Source: Rhodospirillaceae bacterium (lineage in GTDB: Bacteria > Pseudomonadota > Alphaproteobacteria > SP197). Taken from it: a stretch of 9,287 bases of DNA. Positions 1 to 7,451 of the stretch are shown piece after piece. The stretch is taken from the NCBI GenBank assembly GCA_018700655.1, contig JABIUG010000062.1, positions 1 through 9,287 of the forward strand. Reading direction: 5' to 3'. The notes below the pieces were generated by a model, which was given only the letters and a program-made list of their open reading frames with translations, was not told the DNA's origin and searched no databases. The number at the start of each line of letters is the position of its first letter. The first letter of the stretch is position 1. The position numbers and the translations under genes were made by a program.

Positions 1-670
1 CCGATCCCCCCGCATGGCTGATCGCAGCCAACCGTGCGAACCAGGCCTCGGGATCTTCACACAGGTCGTCATAGCCGATCCGCAACCAGGCCAGATCGCT
101 TGTTCGAAGCCAGTCGCGCATCGCCCGGTTCTGGCGCGCCCAGCGCCACAGGTAGACCAGCGTGTCGGGCAGGACTCGCATCAGCCGTGCGCGCAAAGGC
201 TGGCGTGCGATCGCTTCGGACCACAGGCGGTCCTGGTCCATCGAGGCCATGCGCCCCAGGGTGCTCTCCAGATAGGAACGCACATCCTTGACCAGATGAA
301 CCACGCTGAGCCGGTCATTCAGGACCGGGGTGATGGCGCGCAGAGTGTCGAGCGGTTTGGAGCCGTCGACGATGACCGCTGCCTCACCCAGAACAGGTTC
401 AAGCAAACGGTCGATCAGACGGTAGCGATCCGCGAGGCCGAGCGGGGTCAGTGTATCTGTCGCTGCGGCGATCGGGCTCCAGACCGGACATTTGTTGATG
501 GCTGCGCCACAACTGCAGACACGGCCATCAAAGCCGCCGGGTCGCGTCAGGAGCGCCAGGGTGCGATCGATCTCGCCCAGGGCGACAAAACCTGGTTGCA
601 GGCCGAGATTGTAACTCAGTGGCGTCGAGCCGCTGCGTTCGAGAGAGACGATGTAGAGAAATCGGGGCAA
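1..670 (-). CDS. Sulfotransferase, PAPS-dependent (C-terminus off window)
   Basis: Likely transfers sulfate from PAPS to a hydroxyl, here perhaps on the polysaccharide made by the neighbouring operon. The 223 visible residues begin with a beta-strand and the PAPS 5'-phosphosulfate loop, SLERSGST (residues 9-16). A second signature, DGSK (102-105), resembles the DSSK motif of bacterial sulfotransferases. The 3'-phosphate site is VKDVRSYLES (127-136), a variant of RDPRxxxxS with Lys in first place. Three cysteines, C52, C54 and C61, followed by W64 (CSCG..KCPVW) match a motif seen in related bacterial sulfotransferases. The start is TTG at 670: an in-frame TGA lies at 703-701 and TTG is the only start codon between it and the P-loop. 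No strong Shine-Dalgarno precedes it. The gene is divergent from gmd. The family assignment is firm; the substrate is unknown. Confidence 0.87.
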   Translation of the reverse strand, partial: MPRFLYIVSLERSGSTPLSYNLGLQPGFVALGEIDRTLALLTRPGGFDGRVCSCGAAINKCPVWSPIAAATDTLTPLGLADRYRLIDRLLEPVLGEAAVIVDGSKPLDTLRAITPVLNDRLSVVHLVKDVRSYLESTLGRMASMDQDRLWSEAIARQPLRARLMRVLPDTLVYLWRWARQNRAMRDWLRTSDLAWLRIGYDDLCEDPEAWFARLAAISHAGGS

Positions 671-708
671 CGTGGATCGAGCGCCTGTGCACCAGTTGGG
701 TCAGGCCA

Positions 709-737
709 GATAAACCCGTCAGGGGTTGCCGCGTCAA
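709..737 (-). promoter_or_regulatory. Putative sigma70-type promoter for the sulfotransferase
   Basis: On the minus strand, TTGACG (737-732, five of six matches to the -35 consensus) is followed by exactly 17 bp and then TTTATC (714-709, a weak -10). Transcription would begin near 702, about 30 nt before the TTG start at 670. It lies in the 89-bp divergent gap between the sulfotransferase and gmd. Spacing and the -35 support it; the -10 is poor. I found no comparable plus-strand promoter for the gmd operon in this gap, so the operon may be transcribed from a non-consensus or more distant site. Confidence 0.4.
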
Positions 738-759
738 CCATCGCGATAGCAGGGATCTC

Positions 760-1734
760 ATGACGACGAAACGAGCTCTGGTTCTGGGCATCAGCGGGCA
801 GGACGGTGCTTATCTGGCACGGCTCCTGCTCGACAAGGGTTACGTGGTGCATGGCACTTCGCGCGATGCTGACCAGAATGACTTTTCCAATCTCGTTCGC
901 CTGGGGCTGCGCGACCGCATCACCCTGCATTCTGCCGTCCCGACCGATTTTCGCAGTGTCTTCCAGGCGATCCAGAGCGTTACACCCGACGAAATCTACA
1001 ATCTGGCAGGCCAGAGTTCGGTCGGCCTCTCGTTCGACGAACCCGCCGAGACCCTCCAGAGCATCACGCTGGGCATGTTGAATGTGCTTGAAACCATGCG
1101 TGTCGTGGGCGGTGCCGCACGGATCTACAATGCCTGTTCGTCTGACTGCTTTGGCAACACCGACGGTGCGGCAGCCGATGAAACCACCGCATTTCGCCCA
1201 CGCAGCCCTTATGGCGTCGCCAAGGCTGCCGCTTTCTGGGCCGTGGCGAACTATCGCGAGAGTTACGGTCTCTATGCCTGCTCGGGGATTCTGTTCAACC
1301 ATGAGTCTCCGCTGCGCCCGGAACGGTTTGTGACGCGCAAGATCATCGCTGCGGCCTGCCGCATCGCCGCCGGTTCGGGCGAACGCCTCAGTCTGGGCAA
1401 CACGGCGATCGCTCGTGATTGGGGCTGGGCGCCTGATTATGTCGATGCGATGTGGCGCATGCTGCAACAGGATGAAGCCGACGATTACGTCGTTGCGACC
1501 GGGCAAAGCCATACTTTGGAAGATTTTGTCGCGCGTGCCTTCGATGCCGTTGGCCTGGACTGGCATGACCATGTCGACAGTGATCCCGAACTGATGCGTC
1601 CCGCTGACCTGTCACGTTCACGCGGCGATGCCTCCAAGGCGGCCGACGTTCTGGGCTGGCGTGCATCGATGGCGATGCCCGGGGTTGTCAAGGCGATGGT
1701 TGCCGCCGAGCGCGACCCGGACCCCGTCCTGTGA
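760..1734 (+). CDS. gmd: GDP-mannose 4,6-dehydratase
   Basis: A 324-residue extended short-chain dehydrogenase/reductase that converts GDP-D-mannose to GDP-4-keto-6-deoxy-D-mannose with bound NADP+, in the cytoplasm. The Rossmann loop is GISGQDG (10-16), with an SRD cofactor-contact segment at 34-36. NLAGQSSVGLS (81-91), the catalytic YxxxK at Y151/K155, ILFNHESPLRPERFVTRKI (177-195) and RDWGWAPDYVDAMW (219-232) are hallmarks of Gmd rather than of Fcl/Rmd reductases. It is slightly shorter than E. coli Gmd (about 370). The usual TSE/SSE active-site segment reads SSD (127-129), so the catalytic Glu is replaced by Asp129, with the usual 22-residue spacing to Tyr151. The start is ATG 760, preceded by GCAGGGA (749-755), with the Rossmann strand beginning at residue 5. 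An upstream GTG at 619 would only add divergent-gene antisense. It is the first gene of the operon, and its stop overlaps the next start by 4 bp. Confidence 0.93.
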   Translation: MTTKRALVLGISGQDGAYLARLLLDKGYVVHGTSRDADQNDFSNLVRLGLRDRITLHSAVPTDFRSVFQAIQSVTPDEIYNLAGQSSVGLSFDEPAETLQSITLGMLNVLETMRVVGGAARIYNACSSDCFGNTDGAAADETTAFRPRSPYGVAKAAAFWAVANYRESYGLYACSGILFNHESPLRPERFVTRKIIAAACRIAAGSGERLSLGNTAIARDWGWAPDYVDAMWRMLQQDEADDYVVATGQSHTLEDFVARAFDAVGLDWHDHVDSDPELMRPADLSRSRGDASKAADVLGWRASMAMPGVVKAMVAAERDPDPVL

Positions 1735-2849
1735 AGTCGGCGATCAAACAGGCCTTGCGCCCGCTCGCGCGTGGCGGCGCCGCCATGCTTGCCGGTACGG
1801 CGGTTGCTGTTGGGCTGAAGCAGCTTGATCCTGCGCCGGTTCATTATCTGATCGAGGAGCAGGACTGGGCGATCCGCCGGGTCGGCACCGGTATTCGCGA
1901 TGGCGTCGAGCGGCATCATCCCGGCCAGATGGCGCTAATTCTGAGCGCTGCTGGGACCCGCGACCGGGTCGTGCATTTCGGATCGCAATACATGTGGACC
2001 GCCTGGGAACGCTTCATGGGTTCCTCGAACCGCTACGTGACCTCGTTCTTTCACGGTAAACCCGAAGACGGCCCCGACATCGCACGCCACATCGATCATT
2101 TCCTCAGGAGCGTCCCGAAACTCGGGCGCATCGTGGTTTCAAACGGCCTCCTGATGGAGCGTCTGTCGGGATGGGGCGTGCCAGCCGAAAAGCTGGTCCT
2201 GATCCCGATCGGGACCGACACCGCTTTGTTTTTGCCGCCTGCGCCTGGCCAACGTGAAGCGGCGCGGCAGCGCTTCGCCATTCCAGACGGCGCAGTCGCG
2301 ATCGGCAGTTTCCAGAAGGACGGCGTCGGCTGGGGTGATGGTATGGAACCCAAGCCGATCAAGGGACCCGATGTTCTGGTTGAGACCGCCGCGATCATCG
2401 CGCGTGACAGGCCGGTGCATGTCCTGTTGACCGGCCCCGCGCGGGGTTATGTGAAAACAGAGCTGGAACGACGTGGCATCGCCTTCAGCCACGACTACAT
2501 CGAGGACTACGCCGAACTGACCACGGCCTATCACGCGCTCGATCTCTATCTCGTGACCTCAAGGGAAGAAGGCGGACCGATGGGCCTGATGGAAAGCATG
2601 GCAAGCCATGTTCCCGTGGTTTCGACCCCGGTCGGCATGGGCCCTGATCTGATCGAGGAGGGTGTGACCGGCTGGCTAGCGCCGATCGACGCCCAGGCGA
2701 TCGCTGAAGCCGCGCACAAGGCGTTGGACCGGCCCGATCCTCAAGCCGTATTGCTGGCGGCGCGTGAACGGGTCATGAGCTGCGACTGGCAGGTCGTGGC
2801 CGATCGCCATTGGGCAGAAGTCTACCAGCCCTTGATGGCCGAGCTTTGA
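1731..2849 (+). CDS. GT4-family glycosyltransferase A
   Basis: A 372-residue retaining glycosyltransferase with a GT-B fold, expected to transfer a nucleotide-activated sugar onto the growing glycan at the cytoplasmic membrane. The C-terminal donor-binding half is clear: IPIGTD (158-163), GSFQKDGVGWGDG (192-204) with EPKPIKGPD (206-214), VHVLLTGP (229-236), and an EX7E motif at E280/E288 followed by SMASHVPVVSTPVGMGPDLI. The N-terminal half is less conserved, with VHFGSQ (81-86) and SFFHGK (105-110). There is a short hydrophobic, Ala/Gly-rich N-terminal stretch (17-29) that may favour membrane association. The GTG start at 1731 overlaps the gmd stop (GTGA) and has no clear Shine-Dalgarno, so translation is probably coupled. 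An alternative is ATG at 1785. Donor and linkage cannot be told from sequence. Confidence 0.85.
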   Translation: MKSAIKQALRPLARGGAAMLAGTAVAVGLKQLDPAPVHYLIEEQDWAIRRVGTGIRDGVERHHPGQMALILSAAGTRDRVVHFGSQYMWTAWERFMGSSNRYVTSFFHGKPEDGPDIARHIDHFLRSVPKLGRIVVSNGLLMERLSGWGVPAEKLVLIPIGTDTALFLPPAPGQREAARQRFAIPDGAVAIGSFQKDGVGWGDGMEPKPIKGPDVLVETAAIIARDRPVHVLLTGPARGYVKTELERRGIAFSHDYIEDYAELTTAYHALDLYLVTSREEGGPMGLMESMASHVPVVSTPVGMGPDLIEEGVTGWLAPIDAQAIAEAAHKALDRPDPQAVLLAARERVMSCDWQVVADRHWAEVYQPLMAEL

Positions 2850-2857
2850 GCGCTGTT

Positions 2858-3955
2858 GTGAGCGGAAAACGCGACCCTATCCACAAGCGTGTGGCACGTG
2901 CCGGATACCGGTACGCTCTGGCTATCGAGACCGCACTCACGGCGCGGCGCAGGCCGGGCCCGGCCAAGGTTTCTTATGCCGGCGCCCGTGCCGGTTCGGG
3001 CGGTGGACCGCTGGTCAAGCTGGCGCGGCTCCGCGCTTTTTTCCCCCAAGCCAGGCGCGATTACAATCTGGTCTATCTGCTGAGCAATGCGCCCTATCTC
3101 GGCCGCTCAGCGCTGGGCGTGCTGCGACGACGGCATGTCCCCATCGTGCTGAACCAGAACGGGGTATTCTATCAGGCCTGGTTCGACGGTGACTGGCGCG
3201 CCAAGAATGCCGAAATGGCGGTCGGTTATCACATGGCCGGCCATGTCTTCTGGCAGAGTGAATTCTGCCGCCGCTGCGCCGATCGTTTCCTGGGCGAACG
3301 CGCCGGTCCCGGCGAGGTGCTCTACAACGCAATCGATACCGATCATTTTGTACCCGCCCCGACACGACCGACACGACCGGTCACGTTTCTGGTCGCCGGC
3401 AAGATCGAACATCACCTCTATCCCCGGATCGGTGATGCGCTTGAGGCTCTGGCCCGGCTGCGCGTCGATGAGAAGGATGTTCGCCTTGTCATTGCGGGAT
3501 CGCTGGATCAGCAAAGCGCCGGGCGTTGCAGCGAGGATGTCACAAGGCTGGGGTTGGCCGATGTTGTTGTTCTGGCCGGCCCTTACAGCCAGGCGGATGC
3601 GCCGGATGTTTACCGGTCGGGTGATATCTATCTGATGACCAAACCGAACGACCCGTGCCCCAACACCGTTCTCGAGGCGATGGCCTGTGGCTTGCCGGTG
3701 ATCTATTCGGCGACTGGTGGCGTACCCGAACTGGTCGGCGATGATGCCGGCTGGCCGCTTGAGTGTGTCGAGGATTTCGACGCCATGCGCTGGCCCGACG
3801 TGACAGCTTTGGCCGGGTCGATGGCCACGGCGGCCGATCAACATGTTGCCGCGGGCCGACAAGCTCGCGAACGTGCCGTAGAGCGGTACGGAATTGAGCA
3901 CTGGATCGGCAGGCACCGTGCCGTCTTTGAAGCCTTGCTGGAGGAGAGCCCATGA
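2858..3955 (+). CDS. GT4-family glycosyltransferase B
   Basis: About 365 residues, GT-B fold, GT4 type. Readable landmarks: VLNQNGVFYQAW (97-108); FWQSEFCRRCADRFLG (131-146), a typical loop before the inter-domain linker; LYNAIDTDHF (155-164); VTFLVAGKIEHH (175-186) opening the donor domain; and KPNDPCPNTVLEAMACGLP (262-280) followed by SATGGVPELV. The first acidic residue of the usual EX7E pair is Asp265 rather than Glu; the second is Glu273. NDPCPN is recurrent in one GT4 subgroup, so the enzyme is probably active. The chosen start, GTG 2858, has TGAG 7 nt upstream and leaves an 8-bp gap after gene A. TTG 2846 (TTGA overlap) or GTG 2810 are possible. A perfect tandem CGACACGAC duplication (3360-3377) encodes the Pro-Thr-Arg linker. 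The acceptor and donor are unknown. Confidence 0.84.
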   Translation: MSGKRDPIHKRVARAGYRYALAIETALTARRRPGPAKVSYAGARAGSGGGPLVKLARLRAFFPQARRDYNLVYLLSNAPYLGRSALGVLRRRHVPIVLNQNGVFYQAWFDGDWRAKNAEMAVGYHMAGHVFWQSEFCRRCADRFLGERAGPGEVLYNAIDTDHFVPAPTRPTRPVTFLVAGKIEHHLYPRIGDALEALARLRVDEKDVRLVIAGSLDQQSAGRCSEDVTRLGLADVVVLAGPYSQADAPDVYRSGDIYLMTKPNDPCPNTVLEAMACGLPVIYSATGGVPELVGDDAGWPLECVEDFDAMRWPDVTALAGSMATAADQHVAAGRQARERAVERYGIEHWIGRHRAVFEALLEESP

Positions 3956-4719
3956 GTCCAAAGACCGTTGCTCTGGGCGTGATGCGTGGCATCGGTCTGG
4001 TCGCGGGGCTGGTGCCGCGCGGCCTGCGCACGCGCCTGGTCTTTGCCCTGCTGGTTCTGGAATCGCGGATTGGCCGGCCCGATGATGCGATGCGCCAGCT
4101 TTATCATGTTCAGGATGACCTCGAGCGCATCCTGGCCGAACGTGCGATGGCCTATGGCGACGGCATTCATCCCAAACATCGCCTGACGCGTTACCACGAA
4201 TTTTTCGTCGACCGGATCGGTGAAAAGGCCCGGGTGCTCGACATCGGCTGTGGCTATGGCGAGGTCGCCCGTGCGATCGCCAGAGCACGTCCAAACGCGA
4301 GCGTCGCCGGCGTCGAGATCGAAGCCGATCTGGTGGCTCAGGCCCGGATCCTCGACAATCCGCCCAACCTCTCCTTCCTCTGTGCGGATGCGACCCGAAG
4401 CCTGCCCGATGGACCCTGGGATACTGTGGTGCTTTCCAACATTCTCGAACATCTCCAAGACCGGGTCGGGTTTCTCAAGGCGCTGATTGCGGCCCAGCAG
4501 CCACAGGATATCCTGATCCGGGTGCCGGCCTTCGAGCGTCACTGGCACATCCCGATGCGCCGGGAACTGGCGATCACCTTCTTTTCCGACCGGACTCATT
4601 TCATCGAGCACACCCAGGACGAATTCCATGCCGAGATCGAGGCTTCAGGCCTTGTCATCACCGAGATGAAAACGATCTGGGGCGAGATCTGGGCTGCCTG
4701 CCGGTCCGATGACACCTGA
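3952..4719 (+). CDS. Class I SAM-dependent methyltransferase
   Basis: A 255-residue Rossmann-fold methyltransferase. Motif I is VLDIGCGYGEVA (95-106), the acidic ribose-binding position is in VEIEAD (121-126), the adenine-side segment is LCADA (143-147), and the post-motif is LSNILEHLQD (161-170). After this, IRVPAFERHWHIPMRRELA (189-207) and FFSDRTHFIEH (210-220) form a His/Arg-rich segment likely to hold the acceptor. About 40 residues before the catalytic core are hydrophobic with basic residues (7-38), possibly an amphipathic membrane contact. The ATG overlaps the upstream TGA (ATGA) and has a strong Shine-Dalgarno, GGAGGAGA, at 3938-3945. Its position between glycosyltransferases suggests O-methylation of a sugar or chain terminus, but the substrate is not shown by the sequence. 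Confidence 0.86.
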   Translation: MSPKTVALGVMRGIGLVAGLVPRGLRTRLVFALLVLESRIGRPDDAMRQLYHVQDDLERILAERAMAYGDGIHPKHRLTRYHEFFVDRIGEKARVLDIGCGYGEVARAIARARPNASVAGVEIEADLVAQARILDNPPNLSFLCADATRSLPDGPWDTVVLSNILEHLQDRVGFLKALIAAQQPQDILIRVPAFERHWHIPMRRELAITFFSDRTHFIEHTQDEFHAEIEASGLVITEMKTIWGEIWAACRSDDT

Positions 4720-5560
4720 CGTCTCGATCATCCTGCCCTGCTACAACGCCCATGAATTTCTGGAGCAGGCGGTGGGAAGCGCACGCGCCCAGACCCACGC
4801 CTCGATCGAGATCCTGGTCATCAACGATGGTTCGACCGCGCCCGAGACCGATGTCGCGCTGGCCGCACTGCCCGATGATGTCCGTGTCATCCATCAGGAA
4901 AACCGTGGCCTCGCTGGTGCGCGCAACCGTGGCTACGAAGAGGCCAGGGGCCGCTATGTCCTGCCGCTCGACTGTGATGACTGGATCGAGCCTGGATATG
5001 TCGGTGCTGCTTTGGCGTTGCTCGATGATCGCGAGGACGCCTTTGTTTTCCCCTGGATCGACGCCTTTGGTCAGCACGAGGCGGTTCTGGAAAAACACTG
5101 GAACCTGTTCGAGCAGCTTGTTTCCAACCAGATGCCCTATTGCATGCTGATCCCCAGGACATTGTGGCGCTGGGTCGGCGGTTATGATGAAGCCATGCGT
5201 CTGGGATACGAAGACTGGGACTTCAACATCCGGCTGGGTCTTGCCGGTGCTGAAGGGCTTTGCCTGGCCCAGCCGGTCTTCCATTACCGGGTTGCGGCAA
5301 GTGGCATGTTGCAGGCGGTTGCGCACCAGCGCCATGGCGAGCTGTGGCGGGTTATCCAGAAGAAACACCCTGAAGTCTATGGTCTCGGCGGTTTCCTTGG
5401 CCAGATGCGCGCCTGGTCGGACAAACCCAAGGCACACGCGAGCTGGAAGCTGCTCGCGTTTTACGGTGCCCATCGCCTGTTGCCCGATGCCCTGTTCGGG
5501 CGTCTGTTCCGGGCGGTGTTGCAGCGCAGTCATCTGCGGCGTGCGGCCTCGGGGACCTGA
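4709..5560 (+). CDS. GT2-family glycosyltransferase (GT-A fold)
   Basis: A 283-residue inverting glycosyltransferase of family GT2. The start SIILPCYNAHEFLEQAV (6-22) and INDGST (38-43) form the nucleotide-binding strand set. ENRGLAGARNRG (64-75) is the family acceptor/ribose segment. LDCDDW (87-92) carries the metal-binding DxD as D88-C-D90, and GYEDWDFNIRL (166-176) carries the ED motif with the presumed catalytic base at Asp169. The C-terminal 80 residues are basic and hydrophobic without a clear membrane helix. ATG 4709 lies inside the end of the methyltransferase gene (11-bp overlap); the conserved strand begins only six residues later, which supports this start. It probably adds one sugar of the repeat unit; donor not predictable. 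Confidence 0.9.
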   Translation: MTPDVSIILPCYNAHEFLEQAVGSARAQTHASIEILVINDGSTAPETDVALAALPDDVRVIHQENRGLAGARNRGYEEARGRYVLPLDCDDWIEPGYVGAALALLDDREDAFVFPWIDAFGQHEAVLEKHWNLFEQLVSNQMPYCMLIPRTLWRWVGGYDEAMRLGYEDWDFNIRLGLAGAEGLCLAQPVFHYRVAASGMLQAVAHQRHGELWRVIQKKHPEVYGLGGFLGQMRAWSDKPKAHASWKLLAFYGAHRLLPDALFGRLFRAVLQRSHLRRAASGT

Positions 5561-5561
5561 G

Positions 5562-7451
5562 ATGTGTGGCCTTGCCGGTCTTGTGAACCTCGCCGGGATC
5601 GACCGGGATGCTGTTGCGCCTGGCCTGCAACGTGCCGTGGAACGCCTGCGCCTGCGCGGGCCCGATGACAACGGTGTCTGGTTCGACGACCACGCTGCCC
5701 TTGGGCACACCCGGCTTTCGATCGTCGACCTCTCGGCGGCCGGCCACCAGCCGATGGTCCATGGCGGTCTGGCCCTAGTCTACAACGGCGAAATCTACAA
5801 CCACGCCGACCTGCGCAACCAGTTGCAGGACGCCGGGGTTACGTTCACCGGACATTCCGATACCGAAGTCCTGCTGAAAGGCTGGGCCCATTGGGGCGAG
5901 GCGATCCTGGGCCGCCTGAACGGCATGTTTGCTTTTGCCCTGTGGGACGATGACGACCAGTCGCTCACCCTTGCACGCGACCGTTTCGGCAAGAAACCGC
6001 TGATATTCGCCCAGAACGGCACCCAACTCGCCTTTGCTTCCGACCTTGTTGCTCTTGAGGAACTTGAAGGCACAAGACGGGAGGTCGACCCCGCTGCGCT
6101 GCGCCTGCTCTTTTCCCTGCGTTGGCTGCCCGAGCCCTGGTCGATTGCCGAGGGTGCACGCCATCTGGCGCCGGGCCATGTCGCGCGCTTTGACCGGCAA
6201 GGCATGGCGGTGCGTTCGTTCGTCGAACCCGAACCTCTCGAGGCCTACGAAAGTGAGCCGGTTGCGGCCATGGCGCTGGCCGAACGGTTCGATGTGGCTG
6301 TGGCCTGCCGCATGGTCGCCGACGTGCCGGTCGGCGCCTATCTTTCAGGCGGTGTCGATTCCGCATTGGTCGCCGCCGCGATGGTGCGCGCTTCTGATCA
6401 GGTCAAAACCTTCACGGTCGGTTTTGCCGATGTTCCGGCCTATTACGAGGAACGCCCACAGGCCCGCCAGGTGGCCCAGGCTCTGGGCACCGACCACACC
6501 GAAATCGAGCTGGGCGCAAGCGAGGCGCTGGCAGCGGTCGAACCGATGTTCGATGGCCTTGATGAACCCTTTGCCGACAGTTCGGCACTGCCGTCCTTCA
6601 TTCTGGCGCGCGAGACCCGGCGTCACGTCACCGTCGCACTCTCGGGCGACGGCGGCGACGAGGTCTTTGGCGGCTACCGGCTCTATCAGGGTGAACTCTA
6701 TGCCGATGCCTACCAGCGTGTGCCCAAAGTTCTGCGGCACGGCCTGATCGAGCCTGCTGCCCGCCTGTTGCCCGACGACAAGGGCGGTCGCTTCAGCGAA
6801 AAGGCGCGGCGTCTGCGCCGTTTTATCGATCATGCCGGCAAGGCCGCGGTTGAACGGCGCGCCGGGCTGGCGCGACTTCTGAGCGAACCAGAGCTTGACC
6901 ACCTGCTGGTCCACGGTCGGGGCCATGCTCCTGATGCCGAAACCCTGTTTGCTGCCGCCCGGCCCCGGAATGAGGCTGATGCGATTACGGCGATGCTGAT
7001 CGGAGATCAGAAAACCATCCTGCCCGGCGACATGCTGACCAAGGTCGATCGCACGTCGATGGCCAATTCGCTGGAGGTGCGCTCGCCTTTCCTCGATCCC
7101 GCCGTGGTCGATTGCGCCAACGCTATGCCGGGCACCTTCAAGCTGAAACGCGGGCAGGGCAAGGCGATCTTCCAGATGGCCTTTGGTGAGCGCCTTCCCG
7201 CTGATGTCTTCACCCGGCCCAAGAAGGGTTTCGAGCTGCCGATCGATCGCTGGCTCGCCGGCCCGCTGGCAGATCATGTCCGTCGCACCTGTGATCCCGT
7301 GGCGCTGGAACGTCAGGGCCTGATCCGGCCCGATCTGCCGCAGCGCTGGTGGGATGATCTCAAGGCCGGAAGGCGCGATACCTCCTGGCAGCTCTGGACC
7401 CTGATGGCCTTTCAGGCCTGGGCCGAACGGCGCGAGGCCGGCTGGCGGTGA
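5562..7451 (+). CDS. asnB: AsnB-type asparagine synthase (glutamine-hydrolysing) / amidotransferase
   Basis: A 629-residue two-domain enzyme. The N-terminal class II glutamine amidotransferase starts MCGLAG, so removal of Met exposes the nucleophile Cys2. Arg51 (RLSIVDL), Asn75-Gly76-Glu77 (YNGEIYN) and Asp100 (HSDTE) form the glutamine pocket. The synthase domain has the ATP pyrophosphatase loop SGGVDS (262-267), DEPFADSSALP (334-344), SGDGGDE (361-367), GDMLTKVDRTSM (489-500) and KKGFELPIDRWL (554-565). All catalytic landmarks are intact. The start is fixed by the Cys2 requirement and by GGGGA at 5551-5555, 1 bp after the GT2 stop. The frame is open upstream to 5184, but that part is antisense-frame noise over the GT2 gene. 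In polysaccharide loci such proteins may amidate a uronic acid or another carboxylate; cellular asparagine synthesis is the alternative. Which one applies here is not decided by sequence. Confidence 0.9.
   Translation: MCGLAGLVNLAGIDRDAVAPGLQRAVERLRLRGPDDNGVWFDDHAALGHTRLSIVDLSAAGHQPMVHGGLALVYNGEIYNHADLRNQLQDAGVTFTGHSDTEVLLKGWAHWGEAILGRLNGMFAFALWDDDDQSLTLARDRFGKKPLIFAQNGTQLAFASDLVALEELEGTRREVDPAALRLLFSLRWLPEPWSIAEGARHLAPGHVARFDRQGMAVRSFVEPEPLEAYESEPVAAMALAERFDVAVACRMVADVPVGAYLSGGVDSALVAAAMVRASDQVKTFTVGFADVPAYYEERPQARQVAQALGTDHTEIELGASEALAAVEPMFDGLDEPFADSSALPSFILARETRRHVTVALSGDGGDEVFGGYRLYQGELYADAYQRVPKVLRHGLIEPAARLLPDDKGGRFSEKARRLRRFIDHAGKAAVERRAGLARLLSEPELDHLLVHGRGHAPDAETLFAAARPRNEADAITAMLIGDQKTILPGDMLTKVDRTSMANSLEVRSPFLDPAVVDCANAMPGTFKLKRGQGKAIFQMAFGERLPADVFTRPKKGFELPIDRWLAGPLADHVRRTCDPVALERQGLIRPDLPQRWWDDLKAGRRDTSWQLWTLMAFQAWAERREAGWR

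Noticed and set aside
14..763. Plus-strand open frame of 249 codons at the left edge
   Set aside because: It is antisense to the sulfotransferase, whose P-loop and PAPS motifs are on the minus strand.
616..1572. Long minus-strand open frame (318 codons) opposite gmd
   Set aside because: It is antisense to a clearly recognised Gmd and shows no family motif; long antisense frames are expected in GC-rich coding DNA.
3360..3377. Tandem 9-bp duplication CGACACGAC
   Set aside because: It only repeats Thr-Arg-Pro in a variable linker of glycosyltransferase B and keeps the frame; no sign of function.
3107..4294. Minus-strand open frame of 395 codons opposite glycosyltransferase B and the methyltransferase
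   Set aside because: Composition is Arg/Pro/His-rich, it crosses two well-supported sense genes and has no recognisable domain.
5184..5561. N-terminal 126-codon extension of the AsnB frame
   Set aside because: It overlaps the GT2 gene in another frame, and would bury the Cys2 nucleophile that must be N-terminal.
6345..7277. Minus-strand open frame of 310 codons opposite asnB
   Set aside because: It mirrors the conserved synthase domain; no independent motif.
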